From an uncultured Lachnospiraceae bacterium (GTDB lineage: Bacteria > Bacillota > Clostridia > Lachnospirales > Lachnospiraceae), in NCBI GenBank assembly GCA_947037115.1, contig CAMQTN010000030.1, positions 1 through 33,759 of the forward strand: a DNA stretch of 33,759 nucleotides. Reading direction: 5' to 3'. Below the pieces are notes generated by a model. It saw only the letters and a list, made by a program, of their open reading frames with translations. It had not been told where the DNA came from and did no database searches. Shown in pieces: positions 1 through 8,087 of the stretch. The translations under genes and the position numbers were made by a program. Every line of letters begins with the position of its first letter. Position 1 is the stretch's first letter.

Positions 1-42
1 CTTCTAGCTTCGTCGGCAGAGTCAGATGTGTATAAGAGACAG
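1..42. other. Nextera transposase adapter (sequencing artefact)
   Basis: Bases 24-42 are the 19-bp Tn5 mosaic end AGATGTGTATAAGAGACAG, and 10-23 match the Nextera read-1 adapter tail (TCGTCGGCAG then GTC) with one substitution at base 20. This is library adapter left on the contig end, not genomic DNA. It also supplies a false ATG at base 28 in frame with the first gene, so genuine sequence begins at about base 43. Confidence 0.97.
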
Positions 43-393
43 ATATATATTGATGTAAATTTATCCAAAATAGATCAAGTAAGAATGCCAATGGAGGTAG
101 ATTACGATTATGAGAATAAGGAATTAATATATGAACCTGTATATATCATACAGGGAGAGTCGGGTAATGCAGACAAGTATACAGATGAAAAAAGCATTGA
201 TGAATACCTGAGCCGATATGGACTGACAAGAAAAGACGTACAGGAATATCAGGAGTATGCGGTTTACGATGTTGTAGTAAAAACATGGGCAAAAGCGCAT
301 CATGAATTTTACTGGCTGGAACGTTGGAAACTGAAACAGTGTAAGGTGATTGATCATACGTTTCGGTTTGAGGAGAAGGTTGTAGATGAGTGA
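43..393 (+). CDS. Hypothetical protein, 5' end missing
   Basis: The last 116 codons of a gene cut off by the contig start; the ATG that seems to open it lies in the adapter. The product is acidic and hydrophilic. Its C-terminus (WKLKQCKVIDHTFRFEE) resembles the C-terminus of the gene at 1434 (WELKRCKVVDNTFQFEGE), so it may belong to the same family of secreted proteins, although the middle portion does not clearly align. The stop overlaps the start of a transposase remnant. No function can be assigned. Its position upstream of a spike gene, among similar proteins, suggests an immunity or accessory role, which is inference. Confidence 0.7.
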   Translation: MYIDVNLSKIDQVRMPMEVDYDYENKELIYEPVYIIQGESGNADKYTDEKSIDEYLSRYGLTRKDVQEYQEYAVYDVVVKTWAKAHHEFYWLERWKLKQCKVIDHTFRFEEKVVDE

Positions 394-614
394 GAACATA
401 CACAAACCACAACGTATCAAAGCTTGTGTATCATTTTGTATTGCAGACAAAATATTGGACAGCGGGCTATTATGTGGCGACAGTGAGCGAACATGGGAAT
501 GAAGAAGTGATAGCAAACTATGTAAAAAATCAAGGGAATGAGTATAAGAAGCTATTTCGAAACAAAGAGCCAGCGGGACAGTTAAGCATATTTGATTATA
601 GCGAAGGATATTGA
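390..614 (+). pseudogene. IS200/IS605-type TnpA transposase remnant with internal deletion
   Basis: The 74-residue reading frame joins the two ends of an IS200-type Y1 transposase. Residues 6-16 (NHNVSKLVYHF) match the N-terminal strand of the family. From about residue 22 (YWTAGYYVATVSEHGNEEVI then YVKNQGNEYKK) it matches the C-terminal part, including the helix that carries the catalytic tyrosine, and it ends in a QLSIFD-type tail. Family members run to about 130-150 residues. The missing middle would hold the HUH metal-binding motif, so it cannot be active. The GTG start overlaps the preceding stop. No tnpB or clear element ends are visible. Confidence 0.8.
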
Positions 615-695
615 AGATAGAGAGTGGCAAGGAGTGGACGAGACAATAACGAACCGAATGGAGGATGGGAATTGTTTATTTGTGAGGAAACGATT

Positions 696-1421
696 ATGAA
701 AAGAATAGCAAAGATGGGCGTTACCATTGTTGGATTATGTGCAACGTTTCTGTTGGGGGCTTGGTATGCAGGCAGAGTTAACTTTTTGGAAAAACAGGAA
801 GAGATAGAGCATATCAGGGAGCATATTCAGAAAAGGGGACAATCTGTTGATATATGTGAAAATAAGTTTACCGAAGAGAACGAAATCTTTTTTGAAGAAC
901 ATGTAATGGGAGAGTGGAGTTTTTCGGAACGGATCATCCCATTAGAAGAAAGGGGGATGTATGCGTCCAATTTCAGTGAGCAGGCTGTAAAAGAGTTGGA
1001 AAATGTATGGATTGTCCTTCATGAAGATGTTGCGCATAGATCGGGCTACCGTTGGGACACATTTTCCGAACCGGAGGACATTTATTTATATGCGGCATAT
1101 GGAGGAGTGGGGCCGGTGAGATATCCGGTTTATCATATAGACAATAACGTGGATGAGAAACGAATTGCTTTGCGGGACATCAATGCGGATGGCGGCGTAT
1201 ATTATGCTCCGTTTTCGGAAGAATGCGAGCTGGTACATGTAACTTATGATCTGGGATGTGATGAAGAACAATATCCCTCTGTAAATACATGGTATTTGGC
1301 AGATGATATTTATGTTGACCCGAACAATACAGAGGTGCTATATATGGATTTTTGTGGTTTATGGAAATTAGAAAGGCAGCTTGATACATATGGCTCTGGG
1401 GGAAAATCAGAATTATGGTGA
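696..1421 (+). CDS. Membrane-anchored secreted protein, paralog of the next gene
   Basis: A 241-residue protein with one N-terminal membrane segment (about residues 6-24) followed by an acidic extracytoplasmic body. I chose ATG 696 because GAGGAAA lies just upstream; the frame is open further back to a GTG at 624 but without membrane-protein character. The body aligns with the next gene along most of its length: shared blocks include EEHVxGEW, the FSxxxDxxLxxxYGG region, PVYHxNxxVDE, ECELVxVxYDLG and a C-terminal LYxDxCGLWxLxR. The family is unknown to me. Tandem duplication of a secreted protein directly upstream of a vgrG gene fits an immunity role for an effector left of the window; that is inference. 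Confidence 0.8.
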   Translation: MKRIAKMGVTIVGLCATFLLGAWYAGRVNFLEKQEEIEHIREHIQKRGQSVDICENKFTEENEIFFEEHVMGEWSFSERIIPLEERGMYASNFSEQAVKELENVWIVLHEDVAHRSGYRWDTFSEPEDIYLYAAYGGVGPVRYPVYHIDNNVDEKRIALRDINADGGVYYAPFSEECELVHVTYDLGCDEEQYPSVNTWYLADDIYVDPNNTEVLYMDFCGLWKLERQLDTYGSGGKSELW

Positions 1422-1433
1422 GGGAGTGAGAAT

Positions 1434-2123
1434 ATGAAAAAGATATATAGGATTATTGGTATTTTGCTGCTTTTCTGCCTCGTATTTGCGGTCGGATATT
1501 TAGGATGTCGGAAAATAGGATTTATGGGGAAAAAGCAGGAGATACGATTATTTATGGAAACAAATAATGCAAGAAATGTTATTAAATGGGAAGCGGATAT
1601 AGAGGAAGAGGATGCACAATTGATAGAGGAGCATGTGTTTGGGGAATGGAAAATTAGGGAAAGAATTATGGAATTGGAGAGCGATAATAATATCAGCACC
1701 CAAGGAATTGAAGAAATGAAAAATCTCGTATTTATATACGATAAAAATTTTGTCAGGATAGATGGATATGAGCAGTGTACTTTTTCCGACCGGGACGATC
1801 TTTTCTTGTTTCAATATTACGGAGGAAATTATGGGGTAAAGTTACCGGTTTATCATGTGAATAGGGATGTTGATGAATGTGATTTGGGAGGACAAGGGGA
1901 TTACGGTCAGTTCCCGAAGGAATGTGAGCTAGTAAAAGTAGATTATGATTTGGGATATGATTTAAGTCTATATCCTTCTGTATTATATGGAACCAGATAT
2001 GCAGGGGAGGCTCTTTATGTTGATTCGGAGGATAAAGATACGCTGTACTTAGATATGTGTGGGCTGTGGGAATTGAAACGGTGTAAAGTAGTTGATAATA
2101 CATTTCAGTTTGAGGGGGAGTGA
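1434..2123 (+). CDS. Membrane-anchored secreted protein, paralog of the previous gene
   Basis: A 229-residue protein with an N-terminal hydrophobic anchor (about residues 5-22, IGILLLFCLVFAVGYLG) and a body that is a diverged copy of its left neighbour. Only 12 bases separate the two and a GGGAG ribosome binding site lies in the gap, so they are surely co-transcribed. The body ends KRCKVVDNTFQFEGE, which also resembles the end of the truncated first gene. The VgrG gene starts 6 bases after its stop, placing this family in the same operon as the injection spike. Function unknown; candidate immunity or envelope accessory protein. Confidence 0.8.
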   Translation: MKKIYRIIGILLLFCLVFAVGYLGCRKIGFMGKKQEIRLFMETNNARNVIKWEADIEEEDAQLIEEHVFGEWKIRERIMELESDNNISTQGIEEMKNLVFIYDKNFVRIDGYEQCTFSDRDDLFLFQYYGGNYGVKLPVYHVNRDVDECDLGGQGDYGQFPKECELVKVDYDLGYDLSLYPSVLYGTRYAGEALYVDSEDKDTLYLDMCGLWELKRCKVVDNTFQFEGE

Positions 2124-2129
2124 AGAGAT

Positions 2130-3689
2130 ATGATTTTACTGGGACAATTACAGATCAAGTGCAGTTTTAAATATCAGACTATCCTGCGTTGTCATTTGTA
2201 TGCGCAATACGGAGAGATGGCGAAACTGACAGTTTCCTGTATTGTAAATTTTCAGGAGACATACGACGTATTATGCATGATGCAGGAGGAACAGATAGAA
2301 CTGATCAGTCAGGATGAGGAAGGCAGACAGGAATCCCTGTTCAGCGGCCTGATTGAACATGTAGAACTTAAGAACGTGGGAGACTATGCCGTGTTGGAAC
2401 TTAAGGCAGTCTCTTATATATGGCGCATGGACAGGCAGAAGAAATCCCGTTCATTTCAGGATATCGGCAGAACCTACCGGGATGTCACGGAAGAGATCGC
2501 GAAGGAGTATGACGTTAAAGTCGGATGGAACCTGCCGGAACGGAAGATTCCCTGCCCTTTAATCCAATATCAGGAGACGGATTATGCTTTTATCCGCAGG
2601 ATTGCCAGCCATTTGGGCGGCAGGGCGCTTTCAGAAGACTATGGAAACAGGAAGGAAATCAGTATCGGTCTGCCGCAGAGACCGGCAGGACAGATAGATA
2701 CTGCACAGCATAAGCACGCCGAAGTCCTGTACAGGAAACCGGGCAGGATTTCCATGGAAGACAGAACAACCGGGTATCAGATCTACGGCAGGGAGTTTAT
2801 CCGTGTGGGGGAAACGGTGACGGTTCATGGCAGGGAGTACGGGGTCATGGCCTGTGAAGTCTCCTTTGACCGTAGCGGCATAGAAAACTGCATCAGTGTA
2901 TACCCGAAAAAATGTTTTACCGCAGATAAGATACCGGCAGAAAAACTGAAGGGTGTGGTGATTGCAGGAGAGGTGCTGCAGACAAAGGGGGAAGTCCTGC
3001 GCCTGCATCTGGATATCGACGAGAAGCAGGATGTGGCCACGGCCTATGACTATCCCTGGAGGCCGATCACGGGGAATATGCTTTATTGTATGCCTGAAAT
3101 GGGGACAAAGGTGGCGCTGTACTTTGATAAAGATAACGAAGAGAATGCCAAAGCCATCTACAACCTGCGGGAAAACGGGGAGCAGTGCGGAGATCTTTCG
3201 GATTACCATAACCGCTATTTTACGACAGATCATGGGAAACGTCTCTACATGAAGCCTTCTGAGATGGGACTGGTACATAAGGATGATCAGAATGCGGAGA
3301 TCGCCATTTCAGATGGTAATATGTTGCGGATGGAGACAGCAAATAAAATCTCCATTCTGGCGGAGGGGCAGGTACAGTTTCAGGCAAAAAGCGTTACGGT
3401 GACGGCGCCGCAGGAAATCACGCTGGTAAGAAAAGACCTTTCAAAACCCACAGTGATCAATCTGTGCAACGCCTTCGATGCGATCGGGCAGATTGGAGGC
3501 TTTCAAACAGTACCTAAAACAGTAGAAAGAAAGCCTGTGTTTTATAAAGGGGACAATCAGGAAGAAACCTATACGTTACATGGTGCTGTTGGCGCAATAC
3601 TGGCCAGTATTCCTACAGAAAATATGGGAGATAGTGATTTATTAAGGAGAGTGGCAGGCAGTATGCCTGTTATAGCAAAATTATCGTAG
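2130..3689 (+). CDS. VgrG-like contractile injection system spike protein (module 1)
   Basis: A 519-residue protein of the VgrG / phage gpD group, which forms the trimeric spike at the front of contractile tails. Residues 1-270 look like the gp27-like base: the motif IQYQETDYAFIRRIASHLGG at 145-164 matches the Q-Y-x-E-T-D-x-x-F-x-x-R signature of the family. Residues 273-360 fit the OB-fold, with the MPEMGTKVALYF strand at 321-332. Residues about 395-440 read as short beta-helix repeats (ISILAEGQVQFQAKSVTVTA). A further tail of about 60-80 residues follows that standard spikes lack and that is visibly more AT-rich than the rest. The DNA up to about 3490 is GC-richer than neighbouring genes. 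Downstream genes supply possible adaptors and a PAAR-like effector. Confidence 0.85.
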   Translation: MILLGQLQIKCSFKYQTILRCHLYAQYGEMAKLTVSCIVNFQETYDVLCMMQEEQIELISQDEEGRQESLFSGLIEHVELKNVGDYAVLELKAVSYIWRMDRQKKSRSFQDIGRTYRDVTEEIAKEYDVKVGWNLPERKIPCPLIQYQETDYAFIRRIASHLGGRALSEDYGNRKEISIGLPQRPAGQIDTAQHKHAEVLYRKPGRISMEDRTTGYQIYGREFIRVGETVTVHGREYGVMACEVSFDRSGIENCISVYPKKCFTADKIPAEKLKGVVIAGEVLQTKGEVLRLHLDIDEKQDVATAYDYPWRPITGNMLYCMPEMGTKVALYFDKDNEENAKAIYNLRENGEQCGDLSDYHNRYFTTDHGKRLYMKPSEMGLVHKDDQNAEIAISDGNMLRMETANKISILAEGQVQFQAKSVTVTAPQEITLVRKDLSKPTVINLCNAFDAIGQIGGFQTVPKTVERKPVFYKGDNQEETYTLHGAVGAILASIPTENMGDSDLLRRVAGSMPVIAKLS

Positions 3690-3704
3690 GAGGCAGATTA
3701 GTAT

Positions 3705-3911
3705 ATGAGTAACAGAGTAAAAGTAGGAGCAATCGGGAATAATCCTTTGATTGAAGAAATAAACAGGCTTAACTCCATAGACATTCAAGGATATGCGGTG
3801 AAAAAGATGGAGGAGTTACTCTTTGTGGAACAACCCAACGGGTTGGATTGGTATGCGGAAAATTTGGGAGATTTAGAGTTTTCGTCGGAGGATCGAAATG
3901 ATGCAGAATGA
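3705..3911 (+). CDS. Small hypothetical protein between spike and adaptor-like genes
   Basis: A 68-residue, acidic, soluble protein with no signal peptide or membrane segment. The ATG is preceded by GGAGG with good spacing, and the stop overlaps the start of the next gene, so translational coupling is likely. I recognise no family. Its place immediately behind the VgrG gene and ahead of the paired adaptor-like genes suggests a cytoplasmic assembly role, or a recombined tail of the spike gene; both are inference. Confidence 0.65.
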   Translation: MSNRVKVGAIGNNPLIEEINRLNSIDIQGYAVKKMEELLFVEQPNGLDWYAENLGDLEFSSEDRNDAE

Positions 3912-4413
3912 AGGAATACAGACACAGGGAATCAGTTTATGGGATGATGTATTTAAGACCGAACTGCCAATTGGATTTGAAACTGCTGATGAAGAATTAA
4001 TAAGAAAGAAGTTTCCATATATCTTGAAACCGGAGTATATTTTTTCAAATGAGCAGAATAGCCAGATTATCACTTTTAGTTTTTTACATAAAGAACTAAG
4101 GACTGAGCAGATAGAGCCGGCAATATGGGGGATACAGCGGATGATCACGCACAGATACCCGGAAAATATACGGGATTATGCCTGCTGTCTGGATCATATC
4201 GGAGTGGATACAGGGTATTTTTCTTTTTGGACGGGCGGCATTCCCAATGGTGAATATCATGCGGTATTTATTATGTCGGTGCAGAACAGGATGATGTTAG
4301 GGACTTATCACTGTAATGCGAATTATGAGGGGCAGGCAAAAGATGCAGTACTCCAAATCTTGAAAAGAACGAAGGTTCATAAGGCGGAGAGGTCGTGGAT
4401 GGTAATTAGATAA
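3898..4413 (+). CDS. DcrB-like soluble protein, candidate effector adaptor 1
   Basis: A 171-residue protein without signal or membrane segment, therefore presumably cytoplasmic. GGAGGA precedes two consecutive ATG codons (3898 and 3901), either of which could be used. The order of elements recalls DcrB/DUF1795 proteins: an LPIGFE strand near the N-terminus, an ITFSF strand, a central helix, then YHAVFIMSVQNRMMLGTYHCNA and a final helix ending in a lysine-rich tail. It aligns loosely with its neighbour at 4444. In type VI secretion, DUF1795 (Eag) proteins chaperone PAAR effectors encoded next to them. The same arrangement is seen here, but the fold match is by eye only. Confidence 0.6.
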   Translation: MMQNEGIQTQGISLWDDVFKTELPIGFETADEELIRKKFPYILKPEYIFSNEQNSQIITFSFLHKELRTEQIEPAIWGIQRMITHRYPENIRDYACCLDHIGVDTGYFSFWTGGIPNGEYHAVFIMSVQNRMMLGTYHCNANYEGQAKDAVLQILKRTKVHKAERSWMVIR

Positions 4414-4443
4414 TTAGGAATGCGCTTTGACAGGGAGAGAATC

Positions 4444-5013
4444 ATGGAAGATAAACAGTATCCGGATCAAGTTATTTTGGAATTGCGAAAGGAATGTGAA
4501 AAAAGACAGAAATCTTCGCTTCTTTTGAAGATATCCAACCTCAGAAAAATTGCAGTATATGAAAAAGCCGCCTATATGATGATTCCGGCTGAGTGGGAGA
4601 GTATGAGCGCGGTTTGGAGGTGCGCAAAATATAACCGGAGTGACAGGCCGGAAATCATAATGACGGATACGCATGGAGATGCTACTATTACGTTTTCTGC
4701 CATAGGAGAAATGGATGAAAGTATCGGAATCAGACAGCAGCTCATACAGTTAAGAGGTGATATGCAGCAAGTATGGAATCAGATCATTTTTTATGGAATG
4801 GGAACGATAAAGGCAGGAGAAAAGGACGTGGAATGGATGGACTGTAAAACATTCTGCATTGACAGTGAGTTGTATAGTTTGCTGTTTCTGTTCAGCGTCA
4901 GGGATCAGCTGATTTTGGGAAATTTTCATTGCAGTTTTTCTATATATGACAGATGGAAACCAAAAATTTTAGAGATGTTGTCAACGATTGAAGAAGTGGC
5001 GATGAGTGAATGA
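4444..5013 (+). CDS. DcrB-like soluble protein, candidate effector adaptor 2
   Basis: A 189-residue soluble protein. I prefer ATG 4444 over the in-frame ATG at 4420 because GGGAG lies 6 bases before the former and nothing suitable precedes the latter. It shares its layout with the previous gene: an early strand with a proline (YMMIPAEWE), a DRPEIIMTD and ATITFSAI pair of strands, a central helix rich in Q, then LLFLFSVRDQLILGNFHCSF and a closing W-K-x-x-x-L-E-M-L helix. The repeated pattern 'SVxxxxxLGxxHC' links the two. The effector gene begins about 55 bases later. Likely partner of the effector or spike; no direct evidence for binding. Confidence 0.6.
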   Translation: MEDKQYPDQVILELRKECEKRQKSSLLLKISNLRKIAVYEKAAYMMIPAEWESMSAVWRCAKYNRSDRPEIIMTDTHGDATITFSAIGEMDESIGIRQQLIQLRGDMQQVWNQIIFYGMGTIKAGEKDVEWMDCKTFCIDSELYSLLFLFSVRDQLILGNFHCSFSIYDRWKPKILEMLSTIEEVAMSE

Positions 5014-5067
5014 TGAGCCGTGGAAAGTGCAGTCACGGAATACGATGGAGAAGGGGATGAAGTGAAC

Positions 5068-6594
5068 ATGAGTAGATTAAAGGATGATTATGAAATCCAA
5101 AAAAGACAAGAATATCTCCAGAAGACAAATCAAGAGAATGAAGCGAAAAGGATTTTAGGAAAAGAATCTGTTACGGCGGAGGAGATAGAAAAGGTATTTG
5201 AACTGTATGGGGAAGAGGATCTTTTTAAGGAATACTTAGTGAACGGTGCCATTTTAACATGCGAACAAAGTACAAGAAAATCACAAGAAGTAAAGGTGCG
5301 GGATGAGGTGCTCAACTTCAGCGTGACGGATAATGGAATAACGGCTGGAAACGTGCCAGTGGATAAGGATAAGGTATTGGGAAAGCTGACTGTGACACAG
5401 ACAAAGAGAGCAGAAGTTAGAAGCGAAAAACATGCAACTACAGTTGATTATTGTTTTGATAGAAATATCCCAAGTTTTGGGAACTGTAAAAATATACAGT
5501 ATAATGACAGCGAAAAAGAAAAGTTGTTGGAGGGGGCAGCTAAAGATAAAGCTCATGGGAATTGTAAATATTTAGTCAGCATTATGGATGAGTGGGAAGA
5601 TGAAGATTTGCAGAAATCACCGCTGCAATATGATACAAGAGCAGACATGAAAGATGGGTTAACAATGACAAGCATGCTTTTCTGCGCTCATGGAGGCTGG
5701 ATTTATCCGGTTACGAGTGGGCAAAGTGATTTGGGTGTAAGCGGAATAGATGGTTATATAATGTCATGCTTAGGTGCATACATAAATGGTGAACTAAGTG
5801 AGGAAAAGGTAGATAAGATAATTAAGCTTTGGGCGTCTTGTCAACCGCCGATTGCGAAGATAGTTAACTGGGATCATGTAGGAGAGGATGATAAATATGA
5901 TGCATATATAATGGCGTGGACATATTATTGGAATAGAAGGATTGAGGATAGGTTATTTGATGATACAAAATTTACGATAAGGCCGGAGGTGGTGAAAGCA
6001 ATGATTATGGATGAATCTACATGGGGGAATACTTCTAGACAAAATGCAATGAGGGATGTTATGCAGTCTCTCTATCCTGGAGATTATGCGTTGTGGATGC
6101 TGTCAGGGTATGATCCGATGGATAAAGAGAAGGGAAGATGTCATTATGGGATAGATGAGAAAGTAATATATGCGATAGAAAAAACAGCTGATAAAGGGTA
6201 TGTGGAGCCGACAATGTTTGCACATAATGAGTTTGATATGAATGATGTAAAAAAAGCAAAGCTGGAAAGAGGATTAGGGGTGGTAAGGGACAATATTATC
6301 ACAGTAATTACGGAAGGTGATACATCCTTGCCAGCAGATATACAAAAGGCAGAGGGAGAATATCTTTTATATTATGATAGGATAACTCCGAATCTGAGCA
6401 TTGCATGTGGAATCCGATATTTGGCATATAAGACAAAAGAAGGAGGCAATGAAGCGGATGGAGTTCGTGGATATAATGGATTGGGTAAAGAAAAGGCGAC
6501 AGGAGAAGACGACGCATATTTTAAAGCTATTAACGAACATTTGGAAGAGCATCTTGCTTTAAATGGGAAACCAATGGGGAGTTTACAGGAATGA
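5068..6594 (+). CDS. PAAR-like (DUF4280) effector with lytic transglycosylase-like domain
   Basis: A 508-residue candidate CIS cargo. I chose ATG 5068, preceded by AGGGG; a GTG at 5020 is in frame but lacks a site. Residues 56-65 (YLVNGAILTC) and 132-141 (NIPSFGNC) are the two hallmarks of DUF4280 PAAR-like tips. A linker motif, MTSMLFCAHGGWIYPVTSGQ, sits at 200-219 and recurs in the second effector. The C-terminal half reads as a GH23/SLT-type muramidase: MDESTWG with candidate catalytic Glu316, then NLSIACGIRYLAYK, then GYNG around Tyr469. Such enzymes cleave the glycan strand of peptidoglycan. It has no signal peptide, as expected for cargo carried on a spike. Confidence 0.8.
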   Translation: MSRLKDDYEIQKRQEYLQKTNQENEAKRILGKESVTAEEIEKVFELYGEEDLFKEYLVNGAILTCEQSTRKSQEVKVRDEVLNFSVTDNGITAGNVPVDKDKVLGKLTVTQTKRAEVRSEKHATTVDYCFDRNIPSFGNCKNIQYNDSEKEKLLEGAAKDKAHGNCKYLVSIMDEWEDEDLQKSPLQYDTRADMKDGLTMTSMLFCAHGGWIYPVTSGQSDLGVSGIDGYIMSCLGAYINGELSEEKVDKIIKLWASCQPPIAKIVNWDHVGEDDKYDAYIMAWTYYWNRRIEDRLFDDTKFTIRPEVVKAMIMDESTWGNTSRQNAMRDVMQSLYPGDYALWMLSGYDPMDKEKGRCHYGIDEKVIYAIEKTADKGYVEPTMFAHNEFDMNDVKKAKLERGLGVVRDNIITVITEGDTSLPADIQKAEGEYLLYYDRITPNLSIACGIRYLAYKTKEGGNEADGVRGYNGLGKEKATGEDDAYFKAINEHLEEHLALNGKPMGSLQE

Positions 6595-8075
6595 GAAGAC
6601 ACAGAAACTACATATTGGCGGCGATTACCCTATGTCTGTTACTTGGCGGAGATAGGATGACGTGTTCTGCTACAGACAAACAGTCGGGCGAAGAAGGATT
6701 TATACAGCAGGATGGGATGTTTGTACAATATCAAAAACTTACCTACAAGGTCAACGATAACGGAGAAGCAGTAATCACCGGCGGGGCACCAGAAATAATA
6801 GTATACGATCTTCAAGATTATATGGAGGATTTAGATTTTACTAGTAATTCTGACAAGAGCGAACTGGTAATTCCGGCGACTATCGACGGATATACTGTTG
6901 TCGGTATTGCTGACAGGGCTTTTGCTTACAGGCAGGATATTCGAATATTGAAGATAGAGGAAGGTGTGCGGTATATTGGGAATTATGCCTTTGCAGGGTG
7001 TAGACATATGGGTACACCGAGAATAGGGAAAGGACTTCAGGCGATTGGAGAGGGCGCTTTTCGGGATACTTTGTTTAGGGGAGATTGGGAAATAAGCGTA
7101 TATGCATATGATGAATTTAATGGATTCCTGCCGGACAGCTTAATGGCAATCGGTAGAGAGGCATTTGCCGGCTGTAGTAATTTGGAAGATATTGTGTTGC
7201 CGCCGTTTGCAGACATTGATCCGAGTGCTTTTGAAGATACGTCATGGCAGGAGGCGAGGGATGAGAAATTTCAGATTAGGGGAAGTTGTCTGGAGAAAAT
7301 CAATGGAAATACGGATCAAGTGTTGGAAATTCCCTATGGCGTGACAAGATTGGAGCGAGGAGATACACAGTCGGCAAGGTCGATTATGGATGAAATTTCC
7401 AGGCAGACAGTGTATGAAAAGATTATTTTTCCAGATACGATGGTGCTACTTGGTGATTGTTGTCTTGCAAGGCTCAAGATAAAGCGGATAGAGATGCCTG
7501 ATAGCATAAAAGATATTCAAGGTTCTGCATTTATGTATGGAGAGGTGTCAGAGATTATATTGTCTGAGAAGACAGAGGTTATCGGTGAGAGAGCCTTTTA
7601 TGGAGTTGATGGGTTTGAAACAATCCGTATTCCGTCTTCTGTACGAACCATAGAAGATCTTGCATTTGGGGAATGTTGGGACTTACGCAGGATTACCATA
7701 CCGGGAACGGTGGAAAGTATAGGAGAAGAGGTTTTTTTTGAATGTAAAAATCTAATGGAAGTTATTTATGAAGAAGGAATTCAGGAGATTGGCTGTGGTT
7801 ATAAGGATACCTCAATAAGGCGCATACAGTTTCCGGAAAGCACTGTAAGCATCAGGGCACACAGAAGTGGCGGTTTTTGGTGTACCCCTCATTTGGAACG
7901 GGTTTATATTCCGGCAGGAGCAACAGATTTGGACGATGAACTTTTTTCCGTAAGAGCCCAATTTTTAAATGATGGCTTTACCGTCTACGGGCAAAAGGGA
8001 AGCCGGGCGGAGGAACTGGCAATCCAGAGCGGATATGAGTTTATCGAGGTGGAGAGCGGGGATGAGATGCCATGA
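6591..8075 (+). CDS. Secreted BspA-like leucine-rich repeat protein
   Basis: A 494-residue protein with a signal peptide (about residues 1-25, ILAAITLCLLLGG) and many LRR_5 / BspA-type repeats: IPATIDGYTVVGIADRAF, IGNYAFAGC, AIGREAFAGCSNL, VIGERAF, SIGEEVFFECKNL. This repeat class builds a right-handed solenoid used for protein binding at the cell surface. Its ATG overlaps the effector's stop (ATGA), with GGGGAG 9 bases upstream, so it is translated with the muramidase-type effector. An envelope-side protein so tightly coupled to the effector is a candidate immunity or binding protein, but LRR_5 proteins are also common adhesins in these bacteria. Confidence 0.85.
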   Translation: MRRHRNYILAAITLCLLLGGDRMTCSATDKQSGEEGFIQQDGMFVQYQKLTYKVNDNGEAVITGGAPEIIVYDLQDYMEDLDFTSNSDKSELVIPATIDGYTVVGIADRAFAYRQDIRILKIEEGVRYIGNYAFAGCRHMGTPRIGKGLQAIGEGAFRDTLFRGDWEISVYAYDEFNGFLPDSLMAIGREAFAGCSNLEDIVLPPFADIDPSAFEDTSWQEARDEKFQIRGSCLEKINGNTDQVLEIPYGVTRLERGDTQSARSIMDEISRQTVYEKIIFPDTMVLLGDCCLARLKIKRIEMPDSIKDIQGSAFMYGEVSEIILSEKTEVIGERAFYGVDGFETIRIPSSVRTIEDLAFGECWDLRRITIPGTVESIGEEVFFECKNLMEVIYEEGIQEIGCGYKDTSIRRIQFPESTVSIRAHRSGGFWCTPHLERVYIPAGATDLDDELFSVRAQFLNDGFTVYGQKGSRAEELAIQSGYEFIEVESGDEMP

Positions 8076-8087
8076 GGGAGGAAGAAA

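Noticed and set aside
28..42. ATG at base 28 as the start of the first gene
   Set aside because: It lies inside the adapter sequence; the gene is truncated instead.
2631..3278. 215-residue open frame on the minus strand
   Set aside because: Lies wholly within the first VgrG gene and arises from its GC-rich codon use; no family features.
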